From Aquimarina sp. U1-2 (GTDB lineage: Bacteria > Bacteroidota > Bacteroidia > Flavobacteriales > Flavobacteriaceae), in NCBI RefSeq assembly GCF_017897595.1, contig NZ_JAGKIK010000014.1, forward strand, positions 1-64,000: DNA of 64,000 nt, given 5' to 3'. Of this stretch, positions 28,879 to 40,054 are shown one piece after another. A program made the position numbers and the translations under genes. The stretch's first letter is position 1. Each line of letters starts with the position of its first letter. Below the pieces are notes generated by a model. It searched no databases. It saw only the letters and a program-made list of their open reading frames with translations, and was not told the DNA's origin.

Positions 28879-30393
28879 ATGAACAAGCGTAAATTAAATT
28901 TCTGGGAAATCTGGAACATGAGTTTTGGATTTTTAGGAATTCAGTTCGGTTTTGCATTACAAAATGCCAATACGTCAAGGATTTTTGAAACCCTGGGTGC
29001 CCAGGTTGATGAGTTAGCTGTTTTTTGGTTGGCTGCGCCTATAACCGGATTAGTTGTACAACCTGTAATTGGTTATTTTAGTGATCGCACCTGGCATACC
29101 AAGTTAGGGCGAAGACGGCCTTATTTTTTGGTAGGGGCGATACTTTCATCAATTGCCTTGTGCATGATGCCCAATTCTTCTACATTATGGGTGGCTATCG
29201 GTACCTTGTGGATTATGGATTCATCGATTAACATATCTATGGAGCCATTTAGAGCTTTTGTGGGTGATAATTTACCCGAAAGTCAGAGAACTCAAGGTTT
29301 TGCAATGCAAAGCTTTTTTATAGGATTGGGAGCAGTTGTAGGTTCTGCCTTGCCTTATATTTTTACGAATTGGCTAGGGATAAGCAATACTGCGGCAGAA
29401 GGAGTTATACCAGATTCTGTTAAGTGGTCTTTCTATATCGGAGCTTTAGTGTTTCTTTTAGCTGTGATGTGGACAGTTTTCAATTCAAAAGAATATACAC
29501 CAGAAGAATTAGAAGCCTTTACAGATCACAAAGCTGAGTATGATGTTCAATTAACCGGTAAAGAGGATGAAAGCAGGATAGCAAAACTCATAAAAGCCGG
29601 AACTATGATGAGTGTCTTTGGTATCATTCTAAACACGATCCTTATTTACTTATCTTTAGATAAAGAACTTTATATTGTGTCTGTAGGTATTCTTTCTATA
29701 GGTATTTTATTTCTAACAGCCGCATTGGTTAGAAAATCAAAAGGAATCAATGGATTTGTTACGATAATGACCGATCTTTTGTATATGCCTACTACAATGA
29801 AGCAATTGGCATTAGTTCAATTTTTCTCGTGGTTTGCCTTATTCGCTATGTGGATTTATACAACTCAGGCGGTAACTAGCTACATCTACGGTGCGACAGA
29901 TCCTACCTCTCAAGCTTATAATGATGGCGCAGATTGGGTAACCGTTCTTTTTGCGGTCTATAACGCAGTGGCAGCCCTTGTAGCTTTCTTACTTCCTGTC
30001 ATCGCAAAATTAGTTGGCCGTAAAATGACACATCTTGTAAGTCTAGTTTTAGGCGGTTTAGGACTCTTATCTATAACCATTTTTACAACGCCAGAAATGC
30101 TGGTGATATCCATGATTGGTGTAGGAATTGCATGGGCCAGTATTTTGTCTTTGCCTTATGCCATGCTTGCTAGGGCTTTGCCTCCAAAAAAAATGGGATA
30201 TTATATGGGAGTTTTCAATTTCTTTATTGTTATCCCTCAAATAGTAGCAGCTTCAATTTTAGGTTTTTTACTGAATACTTTTTTTGAAAATGAAACAGTG
30301 TATGCCCTGATTATTGGTGGTATAAGTATGGTCATTTCAGGATTTTTAACAGTGTTTGTTAGCGATAAAGCAACCATAGAAATAAATGAATAA
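28879..30393 (+). CDS. MFS sugar transporter (maltose/malto-oligosaccharide type)
   Basis: A 504-residue inner-membrane symporter with about 12 transmembrane segments, resembling the GPH/SLC45-like group. The N-terminus KLNFWEIWNMSFGFLGIQFGF and the loop YFSDRTWHTKLGRRRPY are typical of this group. A cytoplasmic central loop (KEYTPEELEAFTDHKAEY) carries charged residues. It is the first gene after lacI and is followed within 5 bases by beta-phosphoglucomutase, so it should import maltose or short maltodextrins for phosphorolysis. The substrate is inferred from neighbours. Confidence 0.92.
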   Translation: MNKRKLNFWEIWNMSFGFLGIQFGFALQNANTSRIFETLGAQVDELAVFWLAAPITGLVVQPVIGYFSDRTWHTKLGRRRPYFLVGAILSSIALCMMPNSSTLWVAIGTLWIMDSSINISMEPFRAFVGDNLPESQRTQGFAMQSFFIGLGAVVGSALPYIFTNWLGISNTAAEGVIPDSVKWSFYIGALVFLLAVMWTVFNSKEYTPEELEAFTDHKAEYDVQLTGKEDESRIAKLIKAGTMMSVFGIILNTILIYLSLDKELYIVSVGILSIGILFLTAALVRKSKGINGFVTIMTDLLYMPTTMKQLALVQFFSWFALFAMWIYTTQAVTSYIYGATDPTSQAYNDGADWVTVLFAVYNAVAALVAFLLPVIAKLVGRKMTHLVSLVLGGLGLLSITIFTTPEMLVISMIGVGIAWASILSLPYAMLARALPPKKMGYYMGVFNFFIVIPQIVAASILGFLLNTFFENETVYALIIGGISMVISGFLTVFVSDKATIEINE

Positions 30394-30398
30394 ATAAA

Positions 30399-31067
30399 AT
30401 GCATATGAAGAAAGGATTTATATTTGATTTGGATGGGGTGATTGTAGATACGGCAAAGTATCATTTTCTGGCCTGGCAAAATCTTGCCAATAGTTTAGGA
30501 ATTTCTTTTTCAGTAGAACAAAATGAACAGCTCAAAGGAGTAAGCCGAATAAGATCTCTCGAAAAAATATTAGCCTGGGGTAACAAAAGTATTTCAGAAG
30601 AAGAATTTGCTAGACTAATGCATGAAAAGAACGAAGAATACCTTCAATACATTTCAAGAATGGATACTACAGAGATTTTACCCGATGTCCCACGGATATT
30701 AGATCATCTTAGTACTGAAAAACAGGGTATTGCTTTGGGCTCTGCTAGCAAAAATGCAAGAGTTATTCTTGAAAAAGTACAGCTAATCGATAAGTTTCAT
30801 ACCATTGTAGATGGCACAGATGTTACTAAAGCTAAACCAGATCCTGAAGTATTTTTGATTGGTTCAAAGCAATTAAATATCGCTCCAGAAGATTGTATTG
30901 TATTCGAAGATTCTGTGGCAGGAGTCCAGGCAGCCAATGCCGCTCATATGATTAGTATAGGTATAGGTGATGCCAGCGTACTACACGAAGCAGATTATAT
31001 TTTTAAAGATTTTACAGAAATAAATAAAGAATTTATCAATAATTTGGTTTCGGCCAGAAAAGTTTAA
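30399..31067 (+). CDS. pgmB: Beta-phosphoglucomutase
   Basis: HAD-superfamily enzyme converting beta-glucose 1-phosphate to glucose 6-phosphate. The 222 residues contain the nucleophile motif FDLDGVIVDTA, a helical cap with KGVSRIRSLE, the LGSASKNA Ser motif, and KAKPDPEVFL with EDSVAGVQAA. The product of the adjacent GH65 phosphorylase is its substrate, so the pairing is functional. An ATG two codons later (30405) is also possible; 30399 is preferred for its A-rich upstream bases. Confidence 0.95.
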   Translation: MHMKKGFIFDLDGVIVDTAKYHFLAWQNLANSLGISFSVEQNEQLKGVSRIRSLEKILAWGNKSISEEEFARLMHEKNEEYLQYISRMDTTEILPDVPRILDHLSTEKQGIALGSASKNARVILEKVQLIDKFHTIVDGTDVTKAKPDPEVFLIGSKQLNIAPEDCIVFEDSVAGVQAANAAHMISIGIGDASVLHEADYIFKDFTEINKEFINNLVSARKV

Positions 31068-31072
31068 TAAAG

Positions 31073-31219
31073 AGGAAACGAATAGTAAAAAATTTAAAAA
31101 TTACTTCACAATATGGCGTGTAGGATTTAAAATTCTTAATGAGAGAACGCAGTGGTTACATACGTTCTCAATTTTTTAATTATTTCGTTTTCAAACAATT
31201 AAAAACATGTAAACGTATG
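31073..31219 (+). promoter_or_regulatory. Leader repeat copy 5, upstream of the GH65 gene (long form)
   Basis: The copy starts GGAAACGAATAG right after pgmB, has hairpin GAGAACG (31143-31149)/CGTTCTC (31163-31169) with an AGTGGTTACAT loop, then an AT hairpin, and ends AAACGT on the GH65 ATG at 31217. It has no 17-codon ORF because the ATG is GAG/GGA here. The G-to-A change in the stem turns a G-U pair into A-U, so pairing is kept. It sits inside an operon, which suggests message-level control. Confidence 0.7.
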
Positions 31220-33526
31220 AATCAAGACTATATACAACCAGATAGCTGGTCAATTATTGAAGAAGGGTATGATGCTGAAAGAGTTAAATCATCGGAAAGC
31301 CTTTTTAGTATTGGAAACGGAGCAATGGGGCAGCGAGCCAACTTTGAAGAAACATATTCTGGCCCCAGCTTTCAAGGAAGTTATATTGCAGGGGTGTATT
31401 ATCCTGATAAAACTAGAGTAGGCTGGTGGAAAAACGGATATCCAGAGTATTTTGCCAAAGTGCTTAATGCACCCAATTGGATAGGTATCGATGTGCAAAT
31501 AAACGGCGAAACACTAGATCTAAACAGGTGTAAATCGGTTTCAAATTTCAGAAGAGAATTAAACATGAAGGAAGGCTGGTATCAACGTTCCTTTACTATT
31601 GTGTTACGTAACGGAATTGAAATTTTGGTCGTAGCCACACGGTTTTTAAGCTTGGATTTGGATGAAGTAGGCGCAATTAAATATGAAGTTACTCCGTTAC
31701 AGCAAGACGTTGAAATCGTTTTTACTCCTTATCTCGATGCAGGTATCACAAATGAAGATTCTAATTGGGATGATCAATTTTGGGATACATATGACGTGGC
31801 TCATAAAGGCAGTTCTGCTTACATTTTATCAAAAACCATGAAGACCGAGTTCCACGTTTGTACAGGAATGCGCAATCAGGTTTTTATTGGAGATAAAATG
31901 CAGGACATATACCCCAAAGTGGCAACCAAAGATACATATGTAAGATTACGTTATGAGGTTCAGGCTTCTAAAGGTGAAACTGCTTCGCTTGTTAAATTTG
32001 GAGGGTATTGTGTATCCTTAAATCATAAAGAAGATGACTTGGTTTCTGCCAGTACCGCTGCATTAAAACAGGCAGCAGACGCTGGTTTTAATTCTTTATT
32101 AGATCTTCAAAAGCAGGCCTGGTCCAAAATTTGGGAGATGGCAGATATCGTAATTGAAGGCGACGTAAAAGCACAGCAAGGGATACGATTCAATATATTT
32201 CAGTTGAATCAAACGTATCTTGGTAAGGATGCGAGATTGAATATTGGACCCAAAGGATTTACCGGAGAAAAATATGGGGGGAGTACCTATTGGGATACAG
32301 AAGCGTATTGTATACCTTTCTATATGGCTACCAAAGACCAGAGAGTAGCACGTAATCTACTTACATACCGCTACCAACATCTTGACAAAGCTATCGAAAA
32401 TGCAGAGAAGCTCGGATTTAGTAACGGAGCAGCCTTGTATCCTATGGTAACTATGAATGGAGAAGAGTGCCATAACGAATGGGAAATTACCTTCGAAGAA
32501 ATTCATCGTAACGGGGCTATGACTTTTGCAATATATAATTATCATCGTTATACCGGTGATTATAGCTATATACCAGAAAAAGGTCTTGAAGTTATGATAG
32601 GTGTCGCTCGTTTTTGGCATCAGCGAGCTACCTTCTCTACTGATAAAAATAAGTATGTGATTCTAGGGGTAACCGGACCTAATGAATATGAAAATAATGT
32701 AAATAACAATTGGTATACCAACTACCTGGCCAAATGGTGTATCGAATATTGCGTTGATAACATAACAAAAGTAAAAGCAGAATACAATTCTGATTACAAA
32801 AGAATTATCGATAAAACGAATTTGTCTCAAAACGAAATTGATGCGATGCTAGACGTGGCTAAACGAATGTATTTTCCATATTCAGAAAAGCATCAAGTAT
32901 ACTTGCAACAAGATGGTTTTTTGGATAAAGAATTAATGACAGTAGCAGAATTAGACACATCTCAACGCCCAATTAATCAAAAATGGAGTTGGGATCGTAT
33001 TTTACGTTCACCATATATTAAGCAAGCCGATACGTTGCAAGGCTTTTATATGTTTGAAGACCATTTTACCAAAGAAGAACTAGAGCGACACTTTGATTTT
33101 TATGAACCCTTTACTGTTCACGAATCCTCATTGTCACCGTGCGTGCATAGTATTCAGGCGGCGGCTTTAGATAGAATGGATCAAGCCTATACGTTTTACC
33201 TTCGCACGTCAAGATTAGATCTTGATGATTACAATAAAGAGGTAGAAGAAGGATTGCATATTACCAGTATGGCAGGTACCTGGATGAGTATTGTAGAAGG
33301 TTTTGGCGGATTGAGAATTAAAAATGATACACTCTCCTTTGCACCTAAAATCCCTAAAGAATGGAAGGGGTATACCTTCAATGTTAACTTTAGAAATCAG
33401 ATTTTGAAGGTTAATGTTTCGCAGCAAGGAACATCATTTACGCTTGAAGGTGACAAGCCATTAACCATATATGTAGATGGAAAGGAATTCAAAATTTCTC
33501 CTAACACTTTAATAACTGTGTCATAG
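31217..33526 (+). CDS. GH65 family glycosyl hydrolase, probable maltose phosphorylase
   Basis: A 769-residue cytoplasmic enzyme expected to cleave maltose with phosphate to glucose and beta-glucose 1-phosphate. It has the N-terminal beta-sandwich (SIGNGAMGQRANFEETYSG), the (alpha/alpha)6 barrel with YWDTEAYCIPFY, and the catalytic acid motif HNEWEITFEEIHRNGA, plus the C-terminal domain. The start at 31217 is fixed by the leader repeat; the ORF extends upstream to 31139 but that part is the leader itself. Neighbouring pgmB supports an inverting phosphorylase. Trehalose or kojibiose phosphorylase are less likely alternatives. Confidence 0.93.
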   Translation: MNQDYIQPDSWSIIEEGYDAERVKSSESLFSIGNGAMGQRANFEETYSGPSFQGSYIAGVYYPDKTRVGWWKNGYPEYFAKVLNAPNWIGIDVQINGETLDLNRCKSVSNFRRELNMKEGWYQRSFTIVLRNGIEILVVATRFLSLDLDEVGAIKYEVTPLQQDVEIVFTPYLDAGITNEDSNWDDQFWDTYDVAHKGSSAYILSKTMKTEFHVCTGMRNQVFIGDKMQDIYPKVATKDTYVRLRYEVQASKGETASLVKFGGYCVSLNHKEDDLVSASTAALKQAADAGFNSLLDLQKQAWSKIWEMADIVIEGDVKAQQGIRFNIFQLNQTYLGKDARLNIGPKGFTGEKYGGSTYWDTEAYCIPFYMATKDQRVARNLLTYRYQHLDKAIENAEKLGFSNGAALYPMVTMNGEECHNEWEITFEEIHRNGAMTFAIYNYHRYTGDYSYIPEKGLEVMIGVARFWHQRATFSTDKNKYVILGVTGPNEYENNVNNNWYTNYLAKWCIEYCVDNITKVKAEYNSDYKRIIDKTNLSQNEIDAMLDVAKRMYFPYSEKHQVYLQQDGFLDKELMTVAELDTSQRPINQKWSWDRILRSPYIKQADTLQGFYMFEDHFTKEELERHFDFYEPFTVHESSLSPCVHSIQAAALDRMDQAYTFYLRTSRLDLDDYNKEVEEGLHITSMAGTWMSIVEGFGGLRIKNDTLSFAPKIPKEWKGYTFNVNFRNQILKVNVSQQGTSFTLEGDKPLTIYVDGKEFKISPNTLITVS

Positions 33527-33551
33527 TATATACACTATAATTTTAATAAGA

Positions 33552-34943
33552 ATGCAAAAAATAGCCATAGGATTACTTAGTTTGCTGGTGATGTTCTCTT
33601 GCGGAAACGTAAAGAATGAAGAAAAGAAGAGTGCAAGTACCCCAGCAGCAGCAGCGGAAAAAAAAGACCTGGAACCCATTACCAACGAAGTGTTGGAAAA
33701 TGCGATAATTTATGAAGCAAATATCAGGCAATATTCTGAAGAGGGGTCGTTTAAAGCGTTTACAAAAGATATTCCTGTGTTAAAACAACTTGGCGTTGAG
33801 GTGCTATGGTTAATGCCGATATATCCTATCTCTACCACCAAAAGTAAAGGTTCATTAGGAAGCTACTATGCTGTTTCTGATTATACCAAAGTTAATCCAG
33901 AGTTCGGTACTCTAGAAGATTTTAGAGCCCTGGTCAAGACCGCTCATGATCATGGCATTTATGTAATCCTGGATTGGGTCGCAAATCATACCGGTTGGGA
34001 TCATGTCTGGCTTAAAACCCATCCAGAGTATTATACCAAAGATAGTGATGGTGCTATCACGCATACCGTAGATACCGATTGGACAGATGTCGCAGATCTT
34101 AATTATGATAACCAAAATATGCGCGAGCAGATGAGGCAGGATATGATCCATTGGGTGGCAAATGAAGATATTGATGGTTTTCGATGTGATGTTGCCGGAA
34201 TGGTACCTGTCGATTTTTGGGAAAAAACCGTAGAAGCAATCAAAAAAATTAAACCTGTATTTATGTTAGCTGAAGGTTGGGAACCAGAATTATTGGATCA
34301 TGCCTTTGATATGGGGTACAGTTGGGATACTCATCATAAAATGAATGCTATTGCCCAAGAAAAAGCAACAGTGAAGGAGTGGGATATGCGAATGCAGCAG
34401 ATAGATTCATTATACGACAAAGACGATATTCTTATGAATTTTACATCCAATCATGATGAGAATTCATGGAATGGCACAGTTAACGAAAGAATGGGGGATG
34501 CAGCAGAAATATTTGCTGTACTATCCTATGTAGCGCCAGGGATGCCATTGCTCTACTCCGGGCAAGAGTATGACCTTGATAAACGCCTGTTGTTTTTCGA
34601 AAAGGATACGATTAGTAAAGAGAAAGGTAAATTTTTTCCTTTGTATCAAAAGCTTGGAGTACTTAAAAAAAATAGTCCTGCATTACACACCGGTGAAAAT
34701 GCAGGTTCGTATACTCGAATCCAGACTTCAGATAATACCAAAATTTTAGCTTTTAAACGTCAAAAAGGAAGTAATGAAATCATTTTTATAGGTAATATGA
34801 CCAGTAAACCCAATACATTTTCAGTAGATCATACGGGTACATATCATGACTTTTTTTCTGAAGAAACAATCAAAACACAACCTAATACTACCTTCAGTTT
34901 TAAACCTTGGGAGTATAAAGTTCTCATTAAAACTTCGTCTTAA
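33552..34943 (+). CDS. GH13 alpha-amylase-family lipoprotein
   Basis: A 463-residue lipoprotein; signal MQKIAIGLLSLLVMFSC with GNVKNEEKK after the Cys, which lacks the acidic run of the other amylase and so may stay periplasmic. Catalytic motifs are DWVANHTG, the nucleophile Asp in GFRCDVAG, the acid Glu in FMLAEGWEP and FTSNHDENSWNG. The gene is 25 bases after the GH65 gene and should trim oligosaccharides in the periplasm to maltose for the importer. Specificity (amylase, neopullulanase or alpha-glucosidase) cannot be decided. Confidence 0.9.
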   Translation: MQKIAIGLLSLLVMFSCGNVKNEEKKSASTPAAAAEKKDLEPITNEVLENAIIYEANIRQYSEEGSFKAFTKDIPVLKQLGVEVLWLMPIYPISTTKSKGSLGSYYAVSDYTKVNPEFGTLEDFRALVKTAHDHGIYVILDWVANHTGWDHVWLKTHPEYYTKDSDGAITHTVDTDWTDVADLNYDNQNMREQMRQDMIHWVANEDIDGFRCDVAGMVPVDFWEKTVEAIKKIKPVFMLAEGWEPELLDHAFDMGYSWDTHHKMNAIAQEKATVKEWDMRMQQIDSLYDKDDILMNFTSNHDENSWNGTVNERMGDAAEIFAVLSYVAPGMPLLYSGQEYDLDKRLLFFEKDTISKEKGKFFPLYQKLGVLKKNSPALHTGENAGSYTRIQTSDNTKILAFKRQKGSNEIIFIGNMTSKPNTFSVDHTGTYHDFFSEETIKTQPNTTFSFKPWEYKVLIKTSS

Positions 34944-35109
34944 AAAGTTCGAACCAGTATAACTAGGGTTCGATTATTATTTTGTTGCATAGTATTCCTT
35001 GTCTTTTTAGTGTACGTCACACATTGCGAAATTGATTTAATCTTAACGTAATCAATGAAAATGTGTTAAAATTATTCTTTTTTCATCAGTAATTACCAAA
35101 TTTATCAAC

Positions 35110-35121
35110 CGAAAACGTTTT
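35110..35121. promoter_or_regulatory. Probable LacI-family operator upstream of pfkA
   Basis: CGAAAACGTTTT contains the perfect palindrome AAAACGTTTT and shares the 11-mer CGAAAACGTTT with the site at 27097 near susC. It lies 53 bases before the pfkA ATG, a good operator position. Confidence 0.6.
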
Positions 35122-35173
35122 AGTTTTTTATCAGATTAGGTTATTATTTGCATTAGCGATAGCTTTGGCTTCA

Positions 35174-36160
35174 ATGACAACAAAAGTTAAACATATAGCG
35201 GTATTAACCTCAGGGGGAGATGCCCCGGGAATGAATGCGGCTATTCGTGCAGTAGTTCGCTCATGCAGTTATTATAACATCAAATGTTCTGGTGTATTTA
35301 AAGGATATGAAGGACTTATCCACAATCAAATTGAAGAATTAAATGCACGTTCCGTACGTAACATCATCAATAAAGGTGGAACCTTTTTAAAATCTGCACG
35401 TTCAAAAGATTTTAGAGCTGTCGAAGGGAGACAAAAGGCATATGCGAATTTGAAAAAAAACAATATAGACGCACTGGTAGTGATCGGTGGCGATGGTAGT
35501 TTTACCGGAGCATTAAAGTTGTCTGAGGAATTTAATTTCCCTGTTGTCGGTATTCCAGGTACGATTGATAATGATATCAACGGTACCGATTATACGATAG
35601 GTTACGACACTGCTTTAAATACGGTGGTCGAAGCTATTGATAAAATTAGAGATACGGCGAGTTCGCATAACCGATTATTTCTTATTGAAGTTATGGGACG
35701 AGATGCAGGGGATATCGCTTTAAATGCCGGGATAGGAGCAGGAGCTGAAGAAATTTTGATTCCCGAAGAAAACATGGGCATAGATCGGCTTATTGAATCT
35801 TTAAAGAAGAGTAAAAAAACCGGAAAGACCTCTAGTATTATTGTCGTGGCAGAAGGTGATACCTCAGGAAAAAATATATTCGAACTGGGTCAGTACGTCG
35901 AAGAGCATCTTGATGGGTACGAAGTTAGAGTATCAGTACTAGGTCACATTCAGCGAGGGGGAGCGCCCAGCTGTTACGATCGCGTACTGGCAAGTAAACT
36001 TGGGGTAGGTGCTGTAGAAGCGTTATTAGAAGGTAAAAGCGAGGTAATGATTGGTATTGTTCATAAAACCGTAACCATTGTACCCCTAAAAGAGGCTTTA
36101 GATAAAAGAATACATAAACATGATATGTTGATTAAAGTAGCCGATATTACTTCGGTATAA
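35174..36160 (+). CDS. pfkA: 6-phosphofructokinase
   Basis: ATP-dependent phosphofructokinase of glycolysis. The 328 residues have the ATP motif TSGGDAPGMNAAIR, GGDGSFTGA, the catalytic PGTIDNDINGTDYTIGYDTA, and VLGHIQRGG. The ATG at 35174 is used, not the TTG at 35165, as family starts begin close to KVKHIAVLTSGG. It follows the maltodextrin genes and shares a putative LacI operator with susC, so it may be induced with them. gap follows 38 bases later. Confidence 0.97.
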   Translation: MTTKVKHIAVLTSGGDAPGMNAAIRAVVRSCSYYNIKCSGVFKGYEGLIHNQIEELNARSVRNIINKGGTFLKSARSKDFRAVEGRQKAYANLKKNNIDALVVIGGDGSFTGALKLSEEFNFPVVGIPGTIDNDINGTDYTIGYDTALNTVVEAIDKIRDTASSHNRLFLIEVMGRDAGDIALNAGIGAGAEEILIPEENMGIDRLIESLKKSKKTGKTSSIIVVAEGDTSGKNIFELGQYVEEHLDGYEVRVSVLGHIQRGGAPSCYDRVLASKLGVGAVEALLEGKSEVMIGIVHKTVTIVPLKEALDKRIHKHDMLIKVADITSV

Positions 36161-36195
36161 CATGTCGCTTTTTAAAATAAACAACTAAATTATAA

Positions 36196-37200
<1,005 letters not shown>

Positions 37201-37347
37201 AACCATTATCCCATGGGTAGCTAACTACAGAGCGAAGTCGAAGGTATTTTTATAATTTTATACATTGATCGGCTACGCTCTCTTTATCATTTTGCTTATT
37301 TTTAAACTACTGTATTTCTTATTACCAAATAACAAACCAAACTTCAA

Positions 37348-38208
37348 ATGATTCTAATATCCGACGGGGGTTCTACCAAATGTGATTGGATTCTTCTGGA
37401 TGACTCCGGAGAAATTATTTTTAAGACACGAACCAAGGGTTTGAATCCTGCAGTGTTTGAAAAATCGTTGCTCGAAGAACGCATAAGAGCGAATGAAGAA
37501 CTTACTTCGTATAGCAACAAAATTGATAAGGTTAATTTCTATGGCGCAGGCTGTGGGACTAAAAAACCAGCAGCAATGCTCAAAAAGGTATTAGAAGAGT
37601 TTTTTACAAACGCAACCGAAGTTATTGTACAAGAAGATATGGTTGCTGCGGTGTACGCAGCCACTACGGAGCCTGGTATTGTTTGCATTTTGGGAACAGG
37701 TTCAAATAGTTGTTATTTTGATGGGGATCATATTCATATGACAGTAGATTCTTTAGGATATATCCTAATGGATGAGGCTAGTGGAAATTACTTTGGAAAA
37801 AGGCTTATTCGGGATTATTATTACAAAAGAATGCCTCAAGAGGTAGCCTCAGAATTTGAAAAGCGTTTCGACCTGTCTTCAGATGCGATAAAAGAGAATC
37901 TCTATAAAAAAGACAATCCAAATACGTATCTCGCCACTTTTGCCGAATTTATTTTTACAAGTGAGCGTAATGGTTATTTCTATAAAATTGTAACCGAAGG
38001 CATTCAGGAATTTGTAGAAAATCGAGTTTTATGTTTCCCCGAGGCGCAAAATGTACCTATTCATTTTATAGGATCTATTGCTCATTTTAGTGAAGATATT
38101 ATACGAGCTGCAGTTTGGCCTTATCATTTAACGGTTGGAAATATCGTACGAAGACCTATTGATGGTATTATTGATTATTACCGAAACGAAGTTATTATGA
38201 AAAATTAA
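37348..38208 (+). CDS. BadF/BadG-family sugar kinase, N-acetylglucosamine kinase-like
   Basis: A 286-residue ASKHA-fold ATPase. It has the phosphate motif ISDGGSTKCDWILL, a second GTGSNSCYFDG phosphate loop and the adenosine region FIGSIAHFSEDII. Family members phosphorylate glucosamine or N-acetylglucosamine; the exact sugar is unknown here. It lies 147 bases after gap and ends 5 bases before the stop of the convergent sensor kinase gene. Confidence 0.85.
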   Translation: MILISDGGSTKCDWILLDDSGEIIFKTRTKGLNPAVFEKSLLEERIRANEELTSYSNKIDKVNFYGAGCGTKKPAAMLKKVLEEFFTNATEVIVQEDMVAAVYAATTEPGIVCILGTGSNSCYFDGDHIHMTVDSLGYILMDEASGNYFGKRLIRDYYYKRMPQEVASEFEKRFDLSSDAIKENLYKKDNPNTYLATFAEFIFTSERNGYFYKIVTEGIQEFVENRVLCFPEAQNVPIHFIGSIAHFSEDIIRAAVWPYHLTVGNIVRRPIDGIIDYYRNEVIMKN

Positions 38209-38213
38209 AATTG

Positions 38214-40049
38214 TCAATTTAAAATTTCTGTCTTAGGGAGTTCATAATTTAAAGTTATTCGAGTTCCCTTTCCTGGAGTAGAGTTCATAAACAATCTACC
38301 GTTAATATAATTCATGCGCTCTTTCATAAAAAATAAACCCATTCCGCCTTCCGCATTGTGAGCAGGCTTAGAAGGGATATCTTGTATATCAAATCCTTTA
38401 CCGTTATCATCGATAGAGATGCTTAGTACTGTTTTTGTTTGATATATCGACACAAGTATACTAGTAGAATCAGCATATTTTATAGCATTATTGACTGCTT
38501 CTTGAGTCACTCGATACAGATTAGTTTCTACCAGTGTATCAAACCTTTGTTCCTGATCTAACTTGCTTTCAAAAACTATGTTTTTACCCGTTAATTTTGA
38601 AAGCTCTGTTACCATTTTCTGTAAGGCGGTTCTAATACCGTAATCTTTTAATTCTGGCGGAGTAAGATTAAAAGTTGCAAACCTAATTCCCTGAATTAAA
38701 TCATTAGATAATTGCTTTAAACTTTCTATTTTCCGAAATGCCTTTTCAGCATTCTTTAGGTTGATTGACTCTATGTTTAGTTTAAGGGCTGTTAACATTT
38801 GACCAATGCTATCATGTATCTCTTTGGCTATTCTCTTACGTTCTTCTTCCTGAGCTTCAACAATTTGACTTGCATTTAATTTTTGTAGCTTTTCTTTCTC
38901 TTTAAATCTTTGCGTACGTAGACGTTCTACTTCATTTTGCGCCTCTTTTCTTGTAGTGATATCGGTGCATAGTATTAATCTTTCGGCACTTCCTGATTCT
39001 TTAAACACCGTTAATATGGAAATATCCAGCCATGTAACCGTCTGGTTTTGTATAATGGCTTTAAATTCTTCATTACAGATATCTCCTTTGTTTTGAGTAA
39101 TAAGCCTAAGTAATCTATTTTTCTCAACTTCATCCAACCCTAATATATCCGTAATATTTTTTTGGATATACGCTTTCTCTGATCCTAAAAGTTTAGCAAA
39201 ACGTTTTCCAAAGTTTTTAATATTTCCAAATTCATCGACTCGAGCATACAATAGTGTTTGATCTATAGCGCGATTAAGCGATACTAATTCTTGGACATTT
39301 TCTTCCTGTAATTTTCTCAGTTTTTCGGCTTTAAAGGCGATATGTTCTGCTCTTTGTTGAGCGTGTAATAGATCGGATATAGTATTTCTGATACTTATAG
39401 TAACCGGTCTAAATAGAAAGAAAATTTCTAGAATAATAATTATAATAATTAGCGTAAATAGCAAATACTCGATTTTTTTTAATTGTGATATTTTTTGTTG
39501 TGCTTCTTTGTCATACTGAAAAACTATAGCATCCATCTGCTTTAAAAAAAGAGGCTCATTTTGAATAATAGCCTTGAGATGAGTTTTTAATTGTAAAGAA
39601 TCAATAATGCCCAAGCTATCAAGCTGAATAATATGTTGACTATGTTTATAGATGCTTTGAAAGTAAGGTTCAAGTTTCTCAAACATTTTTTGGATAACTG
39701 TACTATCTACACGCGTTTTCTGATTGAGTTTATTGTATTTTAAAAGGGTATTGTGCGATGCTCTCCAAAGCTCAATACTACCCTTGAGTTCTTGTATAGA
39801 TTCATCATAATCGGTGTTGTTTTTAAAGGCATGAGATAGTAGAAGTATTTCTTTTGTAATTTTTTGACTTAACATTCGTTGTCTTCCAGAAACATTGATA
39901 ATTCTAGAGCTGTCAATTTGAGAATTTAAGTATTGCTGAATAAAAAACTGGGCGCCTATGGTAAATAAAGCAATAGCTCCCAGTGCAACGCTATATATGC
40001 GACTGAGACGGGAAAAGGTCTGATGATCTAAAGATTCTTTCTTTTTCAA
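38214..40049 (-). CDS. NarX-like sensor histidine kinase
   Basis: A 611-residue membrane kinase. Two transmembrane helices (about residues 19-40 and 195-213) bracket a periplasmic helical domain that starts with NVSGRQRMLSQ (52-62), a PilJ/NarX P-box-like motif known in nitrate sensors. A PAS-like domain (about 255-365) is followed by a HisKA_3 dimerisation domain with His412 in AKEIHDSIGQM and an ATPase domain with DNGKGFD. Kinases of this type pair with LuxR/NarL regulators, and one lies 5 kb away at 45381. It is 5 bases after the DUF4202 gene and probably co-transcribed with it. Confidence 0.9.
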   Translation of the reverse strand: MKKKESLDHQTFSRLSRIYSVALGAIALFTIGAQFFIQQYLNSQIDSSRIINVSGRQRMLSQKITKEILLLSHAFKNNTDYDESIQELKGSIELWRASHNTLLKYNKLNQKTRVDSTVIQKMFEKLEPYFQSIYKHSQHIIQLDSLGIIDSLQLKTHLKAIIQNEPLFLKQMDAIVFQYDKEAQQKISQLKKIEYLLFTLIIIIIILEIFFLFRPVTISIRNTISDLLHAQQRAEHIAFKAEKLRKLQEENVQELVSLNRAIDQTLLYARVDEFGNIKNFGKRFAKLLGSEKAYIQKNITDILGLDEVEKNRLLRLITQNKGDICNEEFKAIIQNQTVTWLDISILTVFKESGSAERLILCTDITTRKEAQNEVERLRTQRFKEKEKLQKLNASQIVEAQEEERKRIAKEIHDSIGQMLTALKLNIESINLKNAEKAFRKIESLKQLSNDLIQGIRFATFNLTPPELKDYGIRTALQKMVTELSKLTGKNIVFESKLDQEQRFDTLVETNLYRVTQEAVNNAIKYADSTSILVSIYQTKTVLSISIDDNGKGFDIQDIPSKPAHNAEGGMGLFFMKERMNYINGRLFMNSTPGKGTRITLNYELPKTEILN

Positions 40050-40054
40050 CGGGA

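Noticed and set aside
31139..31216. Upstream extension of the GH65 reading frame
   Set aside because: This part is the leader repeat, whose other copies end exactly at the start codon, so it should not be translated as protein.
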